A DNA stretch of 64,000 bases from Streptomyces aurantiacus (GCF_027107535.1 NZ_CP114283.1:6448001-6512000), one strand, 5' to 3'; shown: positions 36,688 to 45,283, counted from the stretch's first letter. Notes: generated by a model not told the origin, from the letters alone. Program-made: numbers and translations.

Positions 36688-37734
36688 TCAGACGGGTGGG
36701 GCGCCCTGGTCGGAGGTGTACGGGAAGGTGCTGGCGCGGACGACGAGTTGGGGCTCGATGGCGATCCGGAGCGATCCGGACGGCTCCCGGCCCTCGATCA
36801 GGTCCAGGAGCAGGGAGATGCTCCGTTTCCCGACCTCCGCGAAGTCCTGCCGGACGGTGGTGAGCGGAGGCGCGAAGAACTCCGACTCCGGGATGTCGTC
36901 GAAGCCGACCACCGCGACGTCCTGGGGAGTTCGCACACCCGCTTCACGCAGAGCCCTCAACACCCCCAGTGCCATCTGGTCGTTGGCCACGAAGACCGCG
37001 GTCAGCCCTCGGCCCACCCAGCCGGCCAGTTCCTGGCCCGCCCGGTAGCCCGACAGCGGACTCCAGTCCCCCCGCAGGATCAACGGCGGCTCGACACCCG
37101 CCGTTTCGAGGGTGGCGCGCCAGCCCGCGGCCCGGTCGGCGGCCTCCTGCCAGTCCTCGGGTCCGGCGAGATGCCAGACCGTGCGGTGGCCTGCGGCCAG
37201 CAGGTGACCGGTCGCCAGACGGGCACCCAGACGCTGATCCACGTTGACGCTGGGGATCACCACCTTGGACCCGCTGCCCACGGTCACCACCGGGAAGGGG
37301 TGGCGCAGTTCGGCGAGGGCCTCGACCGCCGACCGCTGCGGTGCGATGGCGACGACTCCCTCCACCCCGCCCTCGCTGAGGTGGTCCAGCGCCTCGGACA
37401 GTTTGTCGACGGTCAGCTTCCGCAGGCTGACCGTGGAGACGAGATAACCCTCGGCGCGTGCCGCCTCCTCCAGCGCGAAGAGCGTACTGGCCGGACCGTG
37501 GAGGGTGGTGTCCGAGGCGACCACACCCAGGGTCCGGGTGCGCCGGGTGGCCAGGGCCCGGGCGGAGGAGTTGCGGCGGTAGCCCATCTCCTCGATCGCG
37601 TGCAGCACCTTGGCCCGTGTCTCGTCCCGCACGTTGGGGTGGTCCCCCATCACGCGGGAGACGGTCTGGTGGGACACGCCCGCCAGTCGCGCGACATCGG
37701 CCATGGTGGGCGGCCGAAGCTGAGATTGTGCCAT
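36688..37734 (-). CDS. LacI-family regulator of the arabinofuranose/arabinan locus
   Basis: A 348-residue repressor. The HTH starts PTMADVARLAGVSHQTVSRVMGDHPNVRDETRAKVLHAIEEMGYRRNSSARAL with the hinge helix ARALA intact. The effector domain has VNVDQRLGARLATGHLLAAGHRTVWHLAGPEDW and AVVGFDDIPESEFFAPPLTTVRQDF. Start ATG 37734 follows AAGGAGG. Read in the same direction as the importer but upstream of it with about 150 bases between, it is the natural candidate for controlling the importer and nearby arabinosidases. A LacI-type palindrome lies 270 bases upstream of its start. The effector is probably arabinose or an oligosaccharide. Confidence 0.93.
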   Translation of the reverse strand: MAQSQLRPPTMADVARLAGVSHQTVSRVMGDHPNVRDETRAKVLHAIEEMGYRRNSSARALATRRTRTLGVVASDTTLHGPASTLFALEEAARAEGYLVSTVSLRKLTVDKLSEALDHLSEGGVEGVVAIAPQRSAVEALAELRHPFPVVTVGSGSKVVIPSVNVDQRLGARLATGHLLAAGHRTVWHLAGPEDWQEAADRAAGWRATLETAGVEPPLILRGDWSPLSGYRAGQELAGWVGRGLTAVFVANDQMALGVLRALREAGVRTPQDVAVVGFDDIPESEFFAPPLTTVRQDFAEVGKRSISLLLDLIEGREPSGSLRIAIEPQLVVRASTFPYTSDQGAPPV

Positions 37735-38001
37735 GGCCGCACCTCCTTGGCGGTTGTGTACCGGAAAATTCCTGGGCCGTGCCGGGTGCCCCCGCGGGGC
37801 GGGGTCCGGCCCGCCACGACGGCAGCCTCACCGCGGGCCGGCCGGCCGGTTCACCGGGTGCGGATCTTCGTCCGGCCCGGTCGCGGATCCGGCCCGTACG
37901 AAGGGCTCCGAACACCGCGCCGCCTGCCGGGGAGGCGAGTTGAGGCGCTGTGGACGCCATGGTCGTACCTCCCTGGAAGTCGGCTCGTGATTGCGGACGT
38001 C

Positions 38002-38019
38002 ATTGTGAGCGCTAACAAT
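38002..38019. promoter_or_regulatory. LacI-type operator palindrome
   Basis: ATTGTGAGCGCTAACAAT is a near-perfect dyad centred on the GCGC core, with one mismatch pair, closely resembling the ideal lac operator. It lies upstream of the LacI gene (37734, leftward), so it may mediate autoregulation from a distal promoter. Confidence 0.7.
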
Positions 38020-38322
38020 TCATGCCGGTCAAGGGGTACAACAACATGGAGGACGTCACGGTTGCGTAACGCGCCGGAAGCATGCGGAGCCGGGGGGTGA
38101 CAGTCGGCGGCACGGGTTCGCGGCAAAGGTATTGACGGACTTCGAACACGGCTCTATTTTCAGCATCGAAACTTCGAACCACGAACGAAATATCGGACGT
38201 TGCGGATGACCAGTTCCAGCCAGCGGTACGCACACCTCCCCCGGCCATGCTGAGCGGGGCCGTGCCCCCCGCACGCGAAAAGGGCCCCCACAGGCTCTCA
38301 CCTGCGAAGACCCTTCGCTCTG
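38020..38322. other. Gene-free stretch between LacI operator and tRNA-Pro
   Basis: About 300 bases with no supportable gene. It contains an AT-richer patch (38150-38200) with ATCGAAACTTCGA and CGAAATATCGG, the latter shared with 36639-36649 upstream of the furanose importer. It may hold another regulator site. Confidence 0.4.
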
Positions 38323-38396
<74 letters not shown>

Positions 38397-38695
38397 ATGC
38401 GTCCCGCCGTGGCGAACCACGTGAAGACGCAGGCAAGACCCTACCGCACACAGGCCCGGCGCCGCCCGAGCCGCCGGGCGGCGCCGCCGCCGCCCGCCCC
38501 GACGCGTCCGTCACCTCACGGCGCACGCCCGAGGACCGCCCCACCCGACCGCCTCTTCACACTTCCATCACAATGTGGCCACCTGTTGCCCATGTGCTGG
38601 GCCGCGCCTCATCAGCACCTCTACGGTCGTTCCCTCTCGCACAGCCTTGGGGGATTCGTGTCGGAGCATCCGAAGCGGGCAGGTGCGGCGCCGCG

Positions 38696-38812
38696 TACTA
38701 CGCCGACTGCGGCGAGGCACGCGCCGCCGGTGCTGCCCCGGTGCGTCGCGGTGAGCCCGGCCATGCCTCGCATCTGGACCGCAACGGGGACGGGACGGGC
38801 TGCGACAGCTGA
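38696..38812 (+). pseudogene. Excalibur calcium-binding domain remnant
   Basis: Thirty-eight codons encode YYADCGEARAAGAAPV..., continuing with GEPGHASHLDRNGDGTGCD before a stop. This is a near-complete Excalibur domain (DxDxDGxxCE-like end, here DRNGDGTGCD). The frame upstream has no start codon with a ribosome site and no signal peptide, so the front of the secreted protein seems lost or shifted out of frame. A short functional gene from an unusual start cannot be excluded. Confidence 0.5.
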
Positions 38813-38835
38813 GCCGTTCGGTCCACGAACGGCTC
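38811..38835. terminator. Hairpin terminator at the end of the betaine importer operon
   Basis: GAGCCGTTCG (38811-38820) and CGAACGGCTC (38826-38835) pair perfectly over a 5-base loop, 60 bases past the stop of the leftward binding-protein gene and at the end of the Excalibur remnant. Confidence 0.75.
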
Positions 38836-38895
38836 ACCCGGGGGGACCTGGCGCGGGAGCAGCGGGACGTCGGCCGGTGCCGGGACCAGGTCGCG

Positions 38896-39828
38896 TCAGC
38901 CGGTCAGGCCGGCCTTCGTGAGCCACTCCTCGGCGACGTCGGCGGAGTCCTCCTTGTCGTTGACGAGCTTCTTCATCATCTGCAGGAGGTCCTCGGTCGT
39001 GAGCTTGGCCGAGATGGCGTTGAGAGCCGCCTTGGCCTTCGCGTTCACCGCGGACTTGTAGACGAGGGGTGTGACGTTCTGCGAGGAGAAGAGGTTCTTC
39101 GGGTCCTCCAGGACGACCAGCTTGTCCTCGACGATGGCCGGGTCGGTCGTGTAGAGGTTGGCCGCCTGGACCTTGTCGTCCTTCAGCAGCTTCACCAGGG
39201 TGCTCTGGGCGCCCGCGTCCAGAGGCTGGAACTTCCCGAACTCGACGCCGTAGACCGCCTTGAGGCCCACCCCGCCCTGCGTACGGGTCTTGAACTCCGA
39301 GCCGGCGCCGATGGTCATGTCCTTCGCGACCGGCTTCAGGTCGGCGAGGCTCTTGAGCTTGTACCTGGCGGCGGTCTCGGCGGTGACGGAGACCGAGTCC
39401 TTGTCCTCGGCCGTGGCGGAGTCGAGTATCTCCACCGACTTCGGGAGCTTCTGCTTCAGTTCGGCGTTGATGTCCTCCGTGGTGGCGGCGGTGCTCTTCT
39501 TGTCGACCGCCGTGGACAGCAGCGCGCCGTTGTACTCGGGGAAGACCCCGATGCCGCCCTTGACCACCTGGTCGTAATAGACCTCGCGGGCACCGATGTC
39601 GAACTTGCGGGTCACCTTCAGGCCCTTGTCCTCCAGGGCCTGGGCGTAGATCTCGGCGAGGAGCTGGTTCTCGGGGAAGTTCGCCGAGCCGACGACGATG
39701 GACTTGCCCCCTCCGCTGTCGCCGCTGCCGCCCGTCAGCGGGTTGTCGTCGCTGTCGCTCCCGCCGCAGGCGGTCAGGGAGAGAGCGGCGATCATGCCGA
39801 AGGCGGTGGCGCGGAACGTGGCTTTCAT
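38896..39828 (-). CDS. Betaine/osmoprotectant-type ABC importer binding lipoprotein (OpuCC/ProX type)
   Basis: A 310-residue solute-binding protein. The lipobox is in ALSLTACGG. The mature part starts IVVGSANFPENQLLAEIYAQALEDKGLKV, the signature of the OpuC/OsmX group, followed by GGIGVFPEYNGALLS and DAGAQSTLVKLLKDDKVQAANLYTTDPAI. Such proteins bind quaternary amines through aromatic cages; glycine betaine, choline, carnitine and also ergothioneine importers use this type. ATG 39828 follows AAAGGAA. Last gene of the importer operon. Confidence 0.92.
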   Translation of the reverse strand: MKATFRATAFGMIAALSLTACGGSDSDDNPLTGGSGDSGGGKSIVVGSANFPENQLLAEIYAQALEDKGLKVTRKFDIGAREVYYDQVVKGGIGVFPEYNGALLSTAVDKKSTAATTEDINAELKQKLPKSVEILDSATAEDKDSVSVTAETAARYKLKSLADLKPVAKDMTIGAGSEFKTRTQGGVGLKAVYGVEFGKFQPLDAGAQSTLVKLLKDDKVQAANLYTTDPAIVEDKLVVLEDPKNLFSSQNVTPLVYKSAVNAKAKAALNAISAKLTTEDLLQMMKKLVNDKEDSADVAEEWLTKAGLTG

Positions 39829-39896
39829 GGGTGTTTCCTTTCGTGGGAGCCCTCGGGAGCTCTCGGGAACGTGCGAAGGCATGGGGCTCGGAAGGC

Positions 39897-40586
39897 TCAG
39901 GATCGTCTCACCGACGGCCGCAGACCCGGCGAGACGACGACGTGCCGCAGCGCGGTGAAGAGGGCCTGGACGACCAGCGCCAGCGCGACGACGACGGTGG
40001 AACCGCCGATGACCAGTTCGTAGTCGTTGCGGGCGAGCCCGTCGACGATGAAGCGGCCCAGACCGCCCAGACCGGGGTACGCGGCGACGGTGGCCGTGGC
40101 CACGACCTGGATCGCGGCGACCCTCAGGCCGAGCAGGATCAGCGGCAGCGCCATCGGCACCTCGACCTTCAGCAGGACCTCCCAGCCGGTCATGCCCATC
40201 CCCTTCGCGGCGTCCCGGGCGTCGGGATCCACGCCCCGGACTCCTTCGAAGGTGTTGATGAGGATCGGCGGGACCGCCAGCGCCACCAGGGCGACCAGTA
40301 CGGGAGTGGTGCTGAGCCCGGCGAGGGTCACGACGAGTACGACCAGGCCGAAGGTGGGGATCGCCCGCGCGAGGTTCGCGACACTGGCGACGGCGAACGC
40401 GCCTCGGCCGGTGTGTCCGACGAGCAGCCCGAACGTCAGCCCGATCAGGGTCGCGAACAGCAGTGACACGCCGCTGTAGGTGAGGTGTTCCGTGAGCCGG
40501 TGCGGGATGCCGTCGTCGCCGCGCCACTGCTGGGACGACGTCAGCCAGTCGCCCACGAGCCGGATCTGGTTCAGGAGGTCGTTCAC
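39897..40586 (-). CDS. Betaine-type ABC importer permease 2
   Basis: A 229-residue ProW/OpuCD-type permease with five or six helices. Typical segments are SVANLARAIPTFGLVVLVV, the EAA loop ARDAAKGMGMTGWEVLLKVEVPMALPLILLGLRV, and VVATATVAAYPGLGGLGRFIVDGLARND. The GTG start overlaps the stop of the first permease (GTGA at 40583-40586). Works with the ATPase and first permease to import the cargo of the binding protein. Confidence 0.92.
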   Translation of the reverse strand: MNDLLNQIRLVGDWLTSSQQWRGDDGIPHRLTEHLTYSGVSLLFATLIGLTFGLLVGHTGRGAFAVASVANLARAIPTFGLVVLVVTLAGLSTTPVLVALVALAVPPILINTFEGVRGVDPDARDAAKGMGMTGWEVLLKVEVPMALPLILLGLRVAAIQVVATATVAAYPGLGGLGRFIVDGLARNDYELVIGGSTVVVALALVVQALFTALRHVVVSPGLRPSVRRS

Positions 40587-41248
40587 GCCTTCGCCCCCTT
40601 GCCGCGCGCCCAGGGTGTGAGCAGCCGCTGCGCCAGGACCAGCAGCGCGTCGGTGACGAGGGCCAGCAGCATGATCAGTACGGTCGCGGTGATGATCGGG
40701 GTCGGGAAGTCGAGCTGGAGGCCCCGGGTGATGTAGTAGCCGAGGCCGCCCTGTCCGATCAGCTGCCCCACCGCGACGAGGCTGATGGAGGAGACCGCCG
40801 CGACCCGCACACCGGCGACGACGACGGGCACGGCGATCGGCAGTTCGACCTGGACGACCCGCCGGACCGTACTGAATCCCATCGCGGTGGCCGCCTGCCG
40901 TACCGGATCGGGGACGGATGCCAGTCCGTCCACGACGTTGGGTATGAGCACCGACAGCGTGTAGAGGGTCAGCGGGATCATGACGGTGCGTTCGGTCAGG
41001 CCCGTGTAGCGGACGAAGATCATGAACAGGGCCAGCGACGGAATGGAGTACAGGACGTTGGCCGCGGTCAGCGTCGGCGGGTAGACCCACCGCCAGCGGT
41101 GGCAGAGGATGCCCAGGGGTATCGAGATGATCAGTCCGAACAGCACGGGCAGAAGGCCCAGCCGCAGGTGGACCCCGGTGTAGTGGGCCAGTTCACCGAG
41201 GTGGTCGCCGATCCACACCCACCGTACGAGCGGTTCTCCGTCTCTCAT
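40583..41248 (-). CDS. Betaine-type ABC importer permease 1
   Basis: A 221-residue ProW/OpuCB-type permease. LTAANVLYSIPSLALFMIFVRYTGL and the EAA loop VRQAATAMGFSTVRRVVQVELPIAVPVVVAGVRVA are the family hallmarks, with ISLVAVGQLIGQGGLGYYITRGLQLD near the end. It overlaps the ATPase stop by 4 bases, so the four importer genes form a tightly coupled operon. Confidence 0.92.
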   Translation of the reverse strand: MRDGEPLVRWVWIGDHLGELAHYTGVHLRLGLLPVLFGLIISIPLGILCHRWRWVYPPTLTAANVLYSIPSLALFMIFVRYTGLTERTVMIPLTLYTLSVLIPNVVDGLASVPDPVRQAATAMGFSTVRRVVQVELPIAVPVVVAGVRVAAVSSISLVAVGQLIGQGGLGYYITRGLQLDFPTPIITATVLIMLLALVTDALLVLAQRLLTPWARGKGAKA

Positions 41249-42498
41249 CGGTCCCCACCGCCCGTGGTGTCGGCACGCTCGGCGCCCTGCGCGGCCGGGT
41301 CGTCCTCGGCGGACCGGGCCCCGGACGCCTTGGCCGTCCTGTCCGCCTCGGCCGCCTCCGGCGCTTCGGCCGGCTCGGCCGCTGCGGTCGCGGCGCCTGC
41401 CGCCGCGCCGCCGTCTCCCGTCATCGCGGCGGACAGCTCGTACGCGTCCGCGACGCCGGCGACCGCGCCCTGGGCGTCCACTCCCACCGCCAGCCTGGAG
41501 GGCGACAGGAGCGCCGCGTCGAGGGCGGCCCGCGCCGAGTCTCCGACCAGGCTGAACGTGTGGCCGAGCGGTGCCAGGGCTGCGTCCGCGAGGGTTCCGC
41601 CGTCCGGGAGTCCGGCGGCGAAGACCCAGCCGAGCGGACGCCGGCCGGCGTCGACGACGAGCACCCAGGGCTCGTCCAGGGCCCGGGCCGCGGCCACGGG
41701 GTCGGTCACCGGCAGCACCGGGCCCTCGCGCAGCGGCAGTCCGGCGGCCTCGACGAAGGAGAGCCGGCGAATGCCCCGGTCCTGCCCGACGAAGTCGGCC
41801 ACGAAGTCGTCGGCGGGCCGGGCGAGCAACCGCTCCGGGGTGTCGAACTGCGCGAGCCTGCCGCCGGTCCGGAACACCGCGATGTTGTCGCCCAGCTTGA
41901 TCGCCTCGTCGATGTCGTGGGTGACGAACACGATCGTCTTGTGCAGCTCCTTCTGCAGCCGGAGGAACTCCGCCTGCAGTTCCGCCCGGACTATGGGGTC
42001 GACCGCGCTGAACGGCTCGTCCATGAGCAGCACCGGCGGGTCGGCGCCCAGCGCCCGGGCCACCCCGACGCGCTGCTGCTGCCCTCCGGAGAGCTGGTAG
42101 GGGTAGCGCTTGGCCATCTCGGCCGGCAGCCCCACCAGCTCGAGCAGCTCGGACGCCCGCGCCCGGGCCTTCTTCTTGCCCCAGCCCAGCAGCAGCGGCA
42201 CGGTCGCTATGTTGTCCAGGACCGTGCGGTGCGGGAACAGGCCGGCGTGCTGGATCACGTAGCCGATCCCCCTGCGCAGTTCGGGGGCGGCGACCTCCCG
42301 TATGTCCCGGCCGCGCAGGCTGACCGTGCCGGCCGTCGGGTCCACCATGCGGTTGACCATGCGCAGGGTCGTGGTCTTGCCGCAGCCGGAAGGGCCGACC
42401 AGGACCGTGATGCCTCCCTCGGCCAGCTCAAGGGACAGTTCGTCCACGGCTGTGGTGCCGTTGGGATAGTTTTTGCTCACCGCGTCGAATCTGATCAA
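41245..42498 (-). CDS. Betaine-type ABC importer ATPase (OpuCA/ProV type)
   Basis: A 417-residue ATPase. Walker A GPSGCGKTT (about 35-43), the Q-loop YVIQHAGLFPHRTV, signature LSGGQQQRVGVARAL, and Walker B VLLMDEPFSAVDPI. After residue ~250 comes a CBS-like segment (VLPVTDPVAAARALDEPWVLVVDAG... and LAVGVDAQGAVAGVADAYEL) used for ionic-strength or nucleotide sensing in OpuA-type systems, then an Ala/Glu-rich tail of about 60 residues with no known role. First gene of the importer operon; divergent from the lyase operon with only 119 bases between. Confidence 0.93.
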   Translation of the reverse strand: MIRFDAVSKNYPNGTTAVDELSLELAEGGITVLVGPSGCGKTTTLRMVNRMVDPTAGTVSLRGRDIREVAAPELRRGIGYVIQHAGLFPHRTVLDNIATVPLLLGWGKKKARARASELLELVGLPAEMAKRYPYQLSGGQQQRVGVARALGADPPVLLMDEPFSAVDPIVRAELQAEFLRLQKELHKTIVFVTHDIDEAIKLGDNIAVFRTGGRLAQFDTPERLLARPADDFVADFVGQDRGIRRLSFVEAAGLPLREGPVLPVTDPVAAARALDEPWVLVVDAGRRPLGWVFAAGLPDGGTLADAALAPLGHTFSLVGDSARAALDAALLSPSRLAVGVDAQGAVAGVADAYELSAAMTGDGGAAAGAATAAAEPAEAPEAAEADRTAKASGARSAEDDPAAQGAERADTTGGGDR

Positions 42499-42617
42499 AG
42501 CTGCCCCTTACCCGACTGCATATCGTCATGCAGAGTTGTTCGTGGCTGAATTACAGTCAATCCCCTTTTGTAAACGGGGCGTTACGTTCGTCCGAAGAAA
42601 GTGAAAGGGCGCCCGGA
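42499..42617. promoter_or_regulatory. Shared divergent promoter region, importer / lyase operon
   Basis: This 119-base gap is notably AT rich for the window. Read leftward it contains TTGACT, a possible -35 box, and the short dyads TGCAT-N6-ATGCA (42519-42534) and CCCC-N10-GGGG. Any regulator binding here would affect both operons. I cannot assign a regulator family. Confidence 0.4.
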
Positions 42618-42803
42618 ATGAGCCCGAATGACCCGGTCTGGTTCACGTTCCTGAACGGTTCGGACATCGAACCACGGGTGCGCCTCACACCCCACACCAC
42701 CTTCACCGGCCACTTCGACGTCCTGCACGGACACGTCGGCCCGCACGGCCTGACCGACGGGGCCCAGAAGCGCGGTCTCGGCCGGAAGCTGCGTTTCTCA
42801 TGA
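42618..42803 (+). CDS. Small conserved-looking protein (61 aa), unknown function
   Basis: A small soluble protein starting MSPNDPVWFTFLNGSDIE and ending KRGLGRKLRFS. It has no membrane segment, signal or recognised domain. The central part is rich in His/Thr (LTPHTTFTGHFDVLHGHVGPHG), with five His in about 20 residues, which could bind a metal. Its stop overlaps the ATG of the ammonia-lyase homologue (ATGA), so translation is coupled and a partner role for the lyase is plausible. A start upstream at 42528 is possible but would run through the promoter region. Confidence 0.6.
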   Translation: MSPNDPVWFTFLNGSDIEPRVRLTPHTTFTGHFDVLHGHVGPHGLTDGAQKRGLGRKLRFS

Positions 42804-44350
42804 CACGCCCCTACCCCGCCGGTCCCGGAGCAGTGATCGTCGACGGGCGCACCCTGTCCTGCGAGGACGTCGCCGCCGTCGCCCTGCACGGGGCCCGGGT
42901 CGCCCTCGCGGACGAGGTACTCCCCCGGCTCGCGCGCGACCGCGCGGTCGTCGACGACGTGGTCGACCGCCAGGTGCCGACGTACGGCCTGACGACGGGG
43001 CTCGGCAGCCGCTCGACCTACGCGCTTCCGCGTGCCGAACTCGCGCGGTTCAGCGTGCGTACCGTGCGCGGGCGGGCCAACGCGGTCGGGGACCCGCTGC
43101 CGGCCCCCGTCGTACGCGCCGCCCTGGCCGCCCGCGTCAACGGTCTGGCGGGCGGCGGCAGCGGAGTCCGGCCGGAGATCCTGTCACTGCTCGTCGGCAT
43201 GCTCAACGCGCGCATCCATCCGCTGGTCCCCGAGGTCGGGTCGATCGGCGCGTCGGACCTGTGCCAGATGGCCCATGTCGGCCTCGTCGTCATCGGTGAG
43301 GGCCGCGCCGAGCTCCACGGCGAGGTGCTCGACGGCGCGGCGGCGCTGCGGCGTGCCGGGCTGGCACCCGCCGAGCCGGGCCCGAAGGACGGACACGTGC
43401 TGTGCAGTGCGAGCCCCCTGGCCGCCGGCCAGGGCGGCCTCGCCCTCCATGAGACGGCCGCCGCCCTCACCCTCACCCAGGCCGTCACGACACTCACCTT
43501 CGAGGGCTTCCGGGCCAACACCGGTCCGCTGGACGCCCGGGTGCTGGGCCTGCGCCCCGCGCCCGGACAGTCCCGGGCGGCCGCGGAACTGCTCGCGTTC
43601 CTGGGCGGCGGTGAACTCACGGATCCCCGCCGGGCACGGCGGGTCCAGGATCCGGTGAGCCTGCGCTGTGCGGCGCAGGTGCACGGTGCGCTGCATGCCG
43701 CGCTCGACTTCGCCCACGCGGCCCTGGAACCCGAGCTCAACGGCAGCGGCGACAACCCGGTGGTCCTGGCCGGCACCGGTGAGATCCTCTCCTCGGGCAA
43801 CTTCCACACCCCGGCGCTCGCCCTGGCCTTCGACACCCTCGCGCTGGCCCTGACGCAGACCGCGGCGCTCTCCGCCGAGCGCATGCGGCGCCTGCTCGAC
43901 CCGGCCCTCAGCGGGCTGCCGGCCAACCTCTCCCCGTACGGCCCGGAGCGTTCCGGCTTCGCACCACTGGCCAAGACGGCGCAGGCACTGGTCGCCGAGA
44001 TCCGCGTACTGTCCGCGCCGGTGTGCACCGATCCCCGGCACGGCGCGGACGGGGTCGAGGACGACTCGACCAACGCGGCGCTCGGCGCGCGGCGGCTGTC
44101 GACGATGCTCGTCCGGCTGCGGCAACTGCTCGCCGTGGAGGCGCTGGCCGCCGCCCAGGCGGTGGACCTGGCCGCGCCCGCCGCCCTCGGGCGGGGACCC
44201 GGCGTCCTGCGCCACGCGATCCGCGAGCTCGTCCCGCGCCTGGACGACGACCGGCCCTGCGGACCGGACGTGGACCGGGTGAGCCGTGATGTCCTGGGGT
44301 CCGACGAGGTACGAGGCGCCCTGCGCGCCCTGACGGAAGGAGCCGCGTGA
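42800..44350 (+). CDS. Aromatic ammonia-lyase (HAL/PAL) homologue lacking the MIO glycine
   Basis: A 516-residue protein of the histidine/phenylalanine ammonia-lyase fold. Conserved parts are YGLTTGLGS with the catalytic-type Tyr62, NGSGDNPVV, SGNFHTPALALAFD and ALAAAQAVDLAAP. The cofactor loop is odd: family members read GSVGASGDLAPLAH and make the MIO group from Ala-Ser-Gly, but here it is GSIGASDLCQMAH, one residue shorter, with Asp153 after Ser152. Normal MIO formation is therefore not expected. A non-MIO elimination, for instance of a good leaving group such as trimethylamine, would fit the betaine importer next door. It is coupled to the small protein before and the amidohydrolase after by 4-base overlaps. 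Confidence 0.85.
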   Translation: MTRPYPAGPGAVIVDGRTLSCEDVAAVALHGARVALADEVLPRLARDRAVVDDVVDRQVPTYGLTTGLGSRSTYALPRAELARFSVRTVRGRANAVGDPLPAPVVRAALAARVNGLAGGGSGVRPEILSLLVGMLNARIHPLVPEVGSIGASDLCQMAHVGLVVIGEGRAELHGEVLDGAAALRRAGLAPAEPGPKDGHVLCSASPLAAGQGGLALHETAAALTLTQAVTTLTFEGFRANTGPLDARVLGLRPAPGQSRAAAELLAFLGGGELTDPRRARRVQDPVSLRCAAQVHGALHAALDFAHAALEPELNGSGDNPVVLAGTGEILSSGNFHTPALALAFDTLALALTQTAALSAERMRRLLDPALSGLPANLSPYGPERSGFAPLAKTAQALVAEIRVLSAPVCTDPRHGADGVEDDSTNAALGARRLSTMLVRLRQLLAVEALAAAQAVDLAAPAALGRGPGVLRHAIRELVPRLDDDRPCGPDVDRVSRDVLGSDEVRGALRALTEGAA

Positions 44351-45252
44351 CCAACGTCGACGTACACCAGCATCTGTGGACCGACTCGTTCGTCGCGGCC
44401 CTGCGGGCGCGCGCCGAGCCGCCGTTCCTCGACGGCTGGACCCTGCACACCGCCGGTGAGCCGCCCTACGAGGTGCCGCGCGCCGACCACGACGTCGCCC
44501 GGCGCTGCGAACTGGCGGCGGCCGACGGCCTCGGCCGGGCGCTGGTCTCGCTGTCCGCCCCGCTCGGTGTGGAGTGGCTGCCGTCCGGACAGTCGCGGCC
44601 GCTGCTCGACGCCTACCACGAGGACGCGGCCGCGCTGCCCCCGCCCTTCGGTGCCTGGGCCGCCGCCTGTGTCCGGGACATCGACCCCGATGTGACGGCC
44701 GGCGTCCTCGACCGGGGATTCGCCGGCCTCCAGCTGCCGGCGAACGCCCTGGCGGACGCGGCCGGTTACGCGCGGTGCGCACCGCTGCTGGACCTGCTCG
44801 AGGTACGCGGCCTTCCGCTGTTCGTGCACCCCGGTCCCGCGGCCGGGGCGTCCCCGGGGCCCGGCTGGTGGCCCGCGATGGTGCCGTACGTGCAGCAGAT
44901 GCACGCCGCCTGGTTCGCGTTCCGGGCGTTCGGCCGGCCCCGTCATCCACGCCTGCGGGTGTGCTTCGCGCTGCTGGCCGGCCTGGCGCCCCTGCACGGG
45001 GAGCGCTTCGCCGCCCGCGGCGGGGCGGAGGGCCGCCCGGAGACCGACCCGGACGTGTTCGTCGAGACCTCCTCGTACGGTCCGCGCGCCGTCGAGGCGG
45101 TCGTCCGCGTCCTCGGCACCGACGTGCTCGTCCAGGGTTCGGACCGGCCCTACGCCGAACCTCCGCAGAGCCCCGGTTTCGGACTGGGCGGCGCCGCGGC
45201 GTACGCCTTCCGCATCGCCAATCCGCGTCGCCTGCTCACCGGCGAGGCCTGA
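44347..45252 (+). CDS. Amidohydrolase-superfamily (TIM-barrel) hydrolase
   Basis: A 301-residue member of the amidohydrolase-2 group. The N-terminal metal motif is VDVHQHLW, a later strand His is in GLPLFVHPGP, and the late Asp is in LVQGSDRPYAEP. The set fits a mononuclear metal hydrolase or decarboxylase. The usual third His after helix 5 is not obvious, as in several divergent members. The start overlaps the stop of the lyase homologue (GTGA). It probably acts on the lyase product, for example opening a ring amide or removing a carboxylate. Substrate not identifiable. Confidence 0.8.
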   Translation: MTNVDVHQHLWTDSFVAALRARAEPPFLDGWTLHTAGEPPYEVPRADHDVARRCELAAADGLGRALVSLSAPLGVEWLPSGQSRPLLDAYHEDAAALPPPFGAWAAACVRDIDPDVTAGVLDRGFAGLQLPANALADAAGYARCAPLLDLLEVRGLPLFVHPGPAAGASPGPGWWPAMVPYVQQMHAAWFAFRAFGRPRHPRLRVCFALLAGLAPLHGERFAARGGAEGRPETDPDVFVETSSYGPRAVEAVVRVLGTDVLVQGSDRPYAEPPQSPGFGLGGAAAYAFRIANPRRLLTGEA

Positions 45253-45283
45253 CCGCGCCCGGGCGGAGGCCGGCTGCCCGCGC

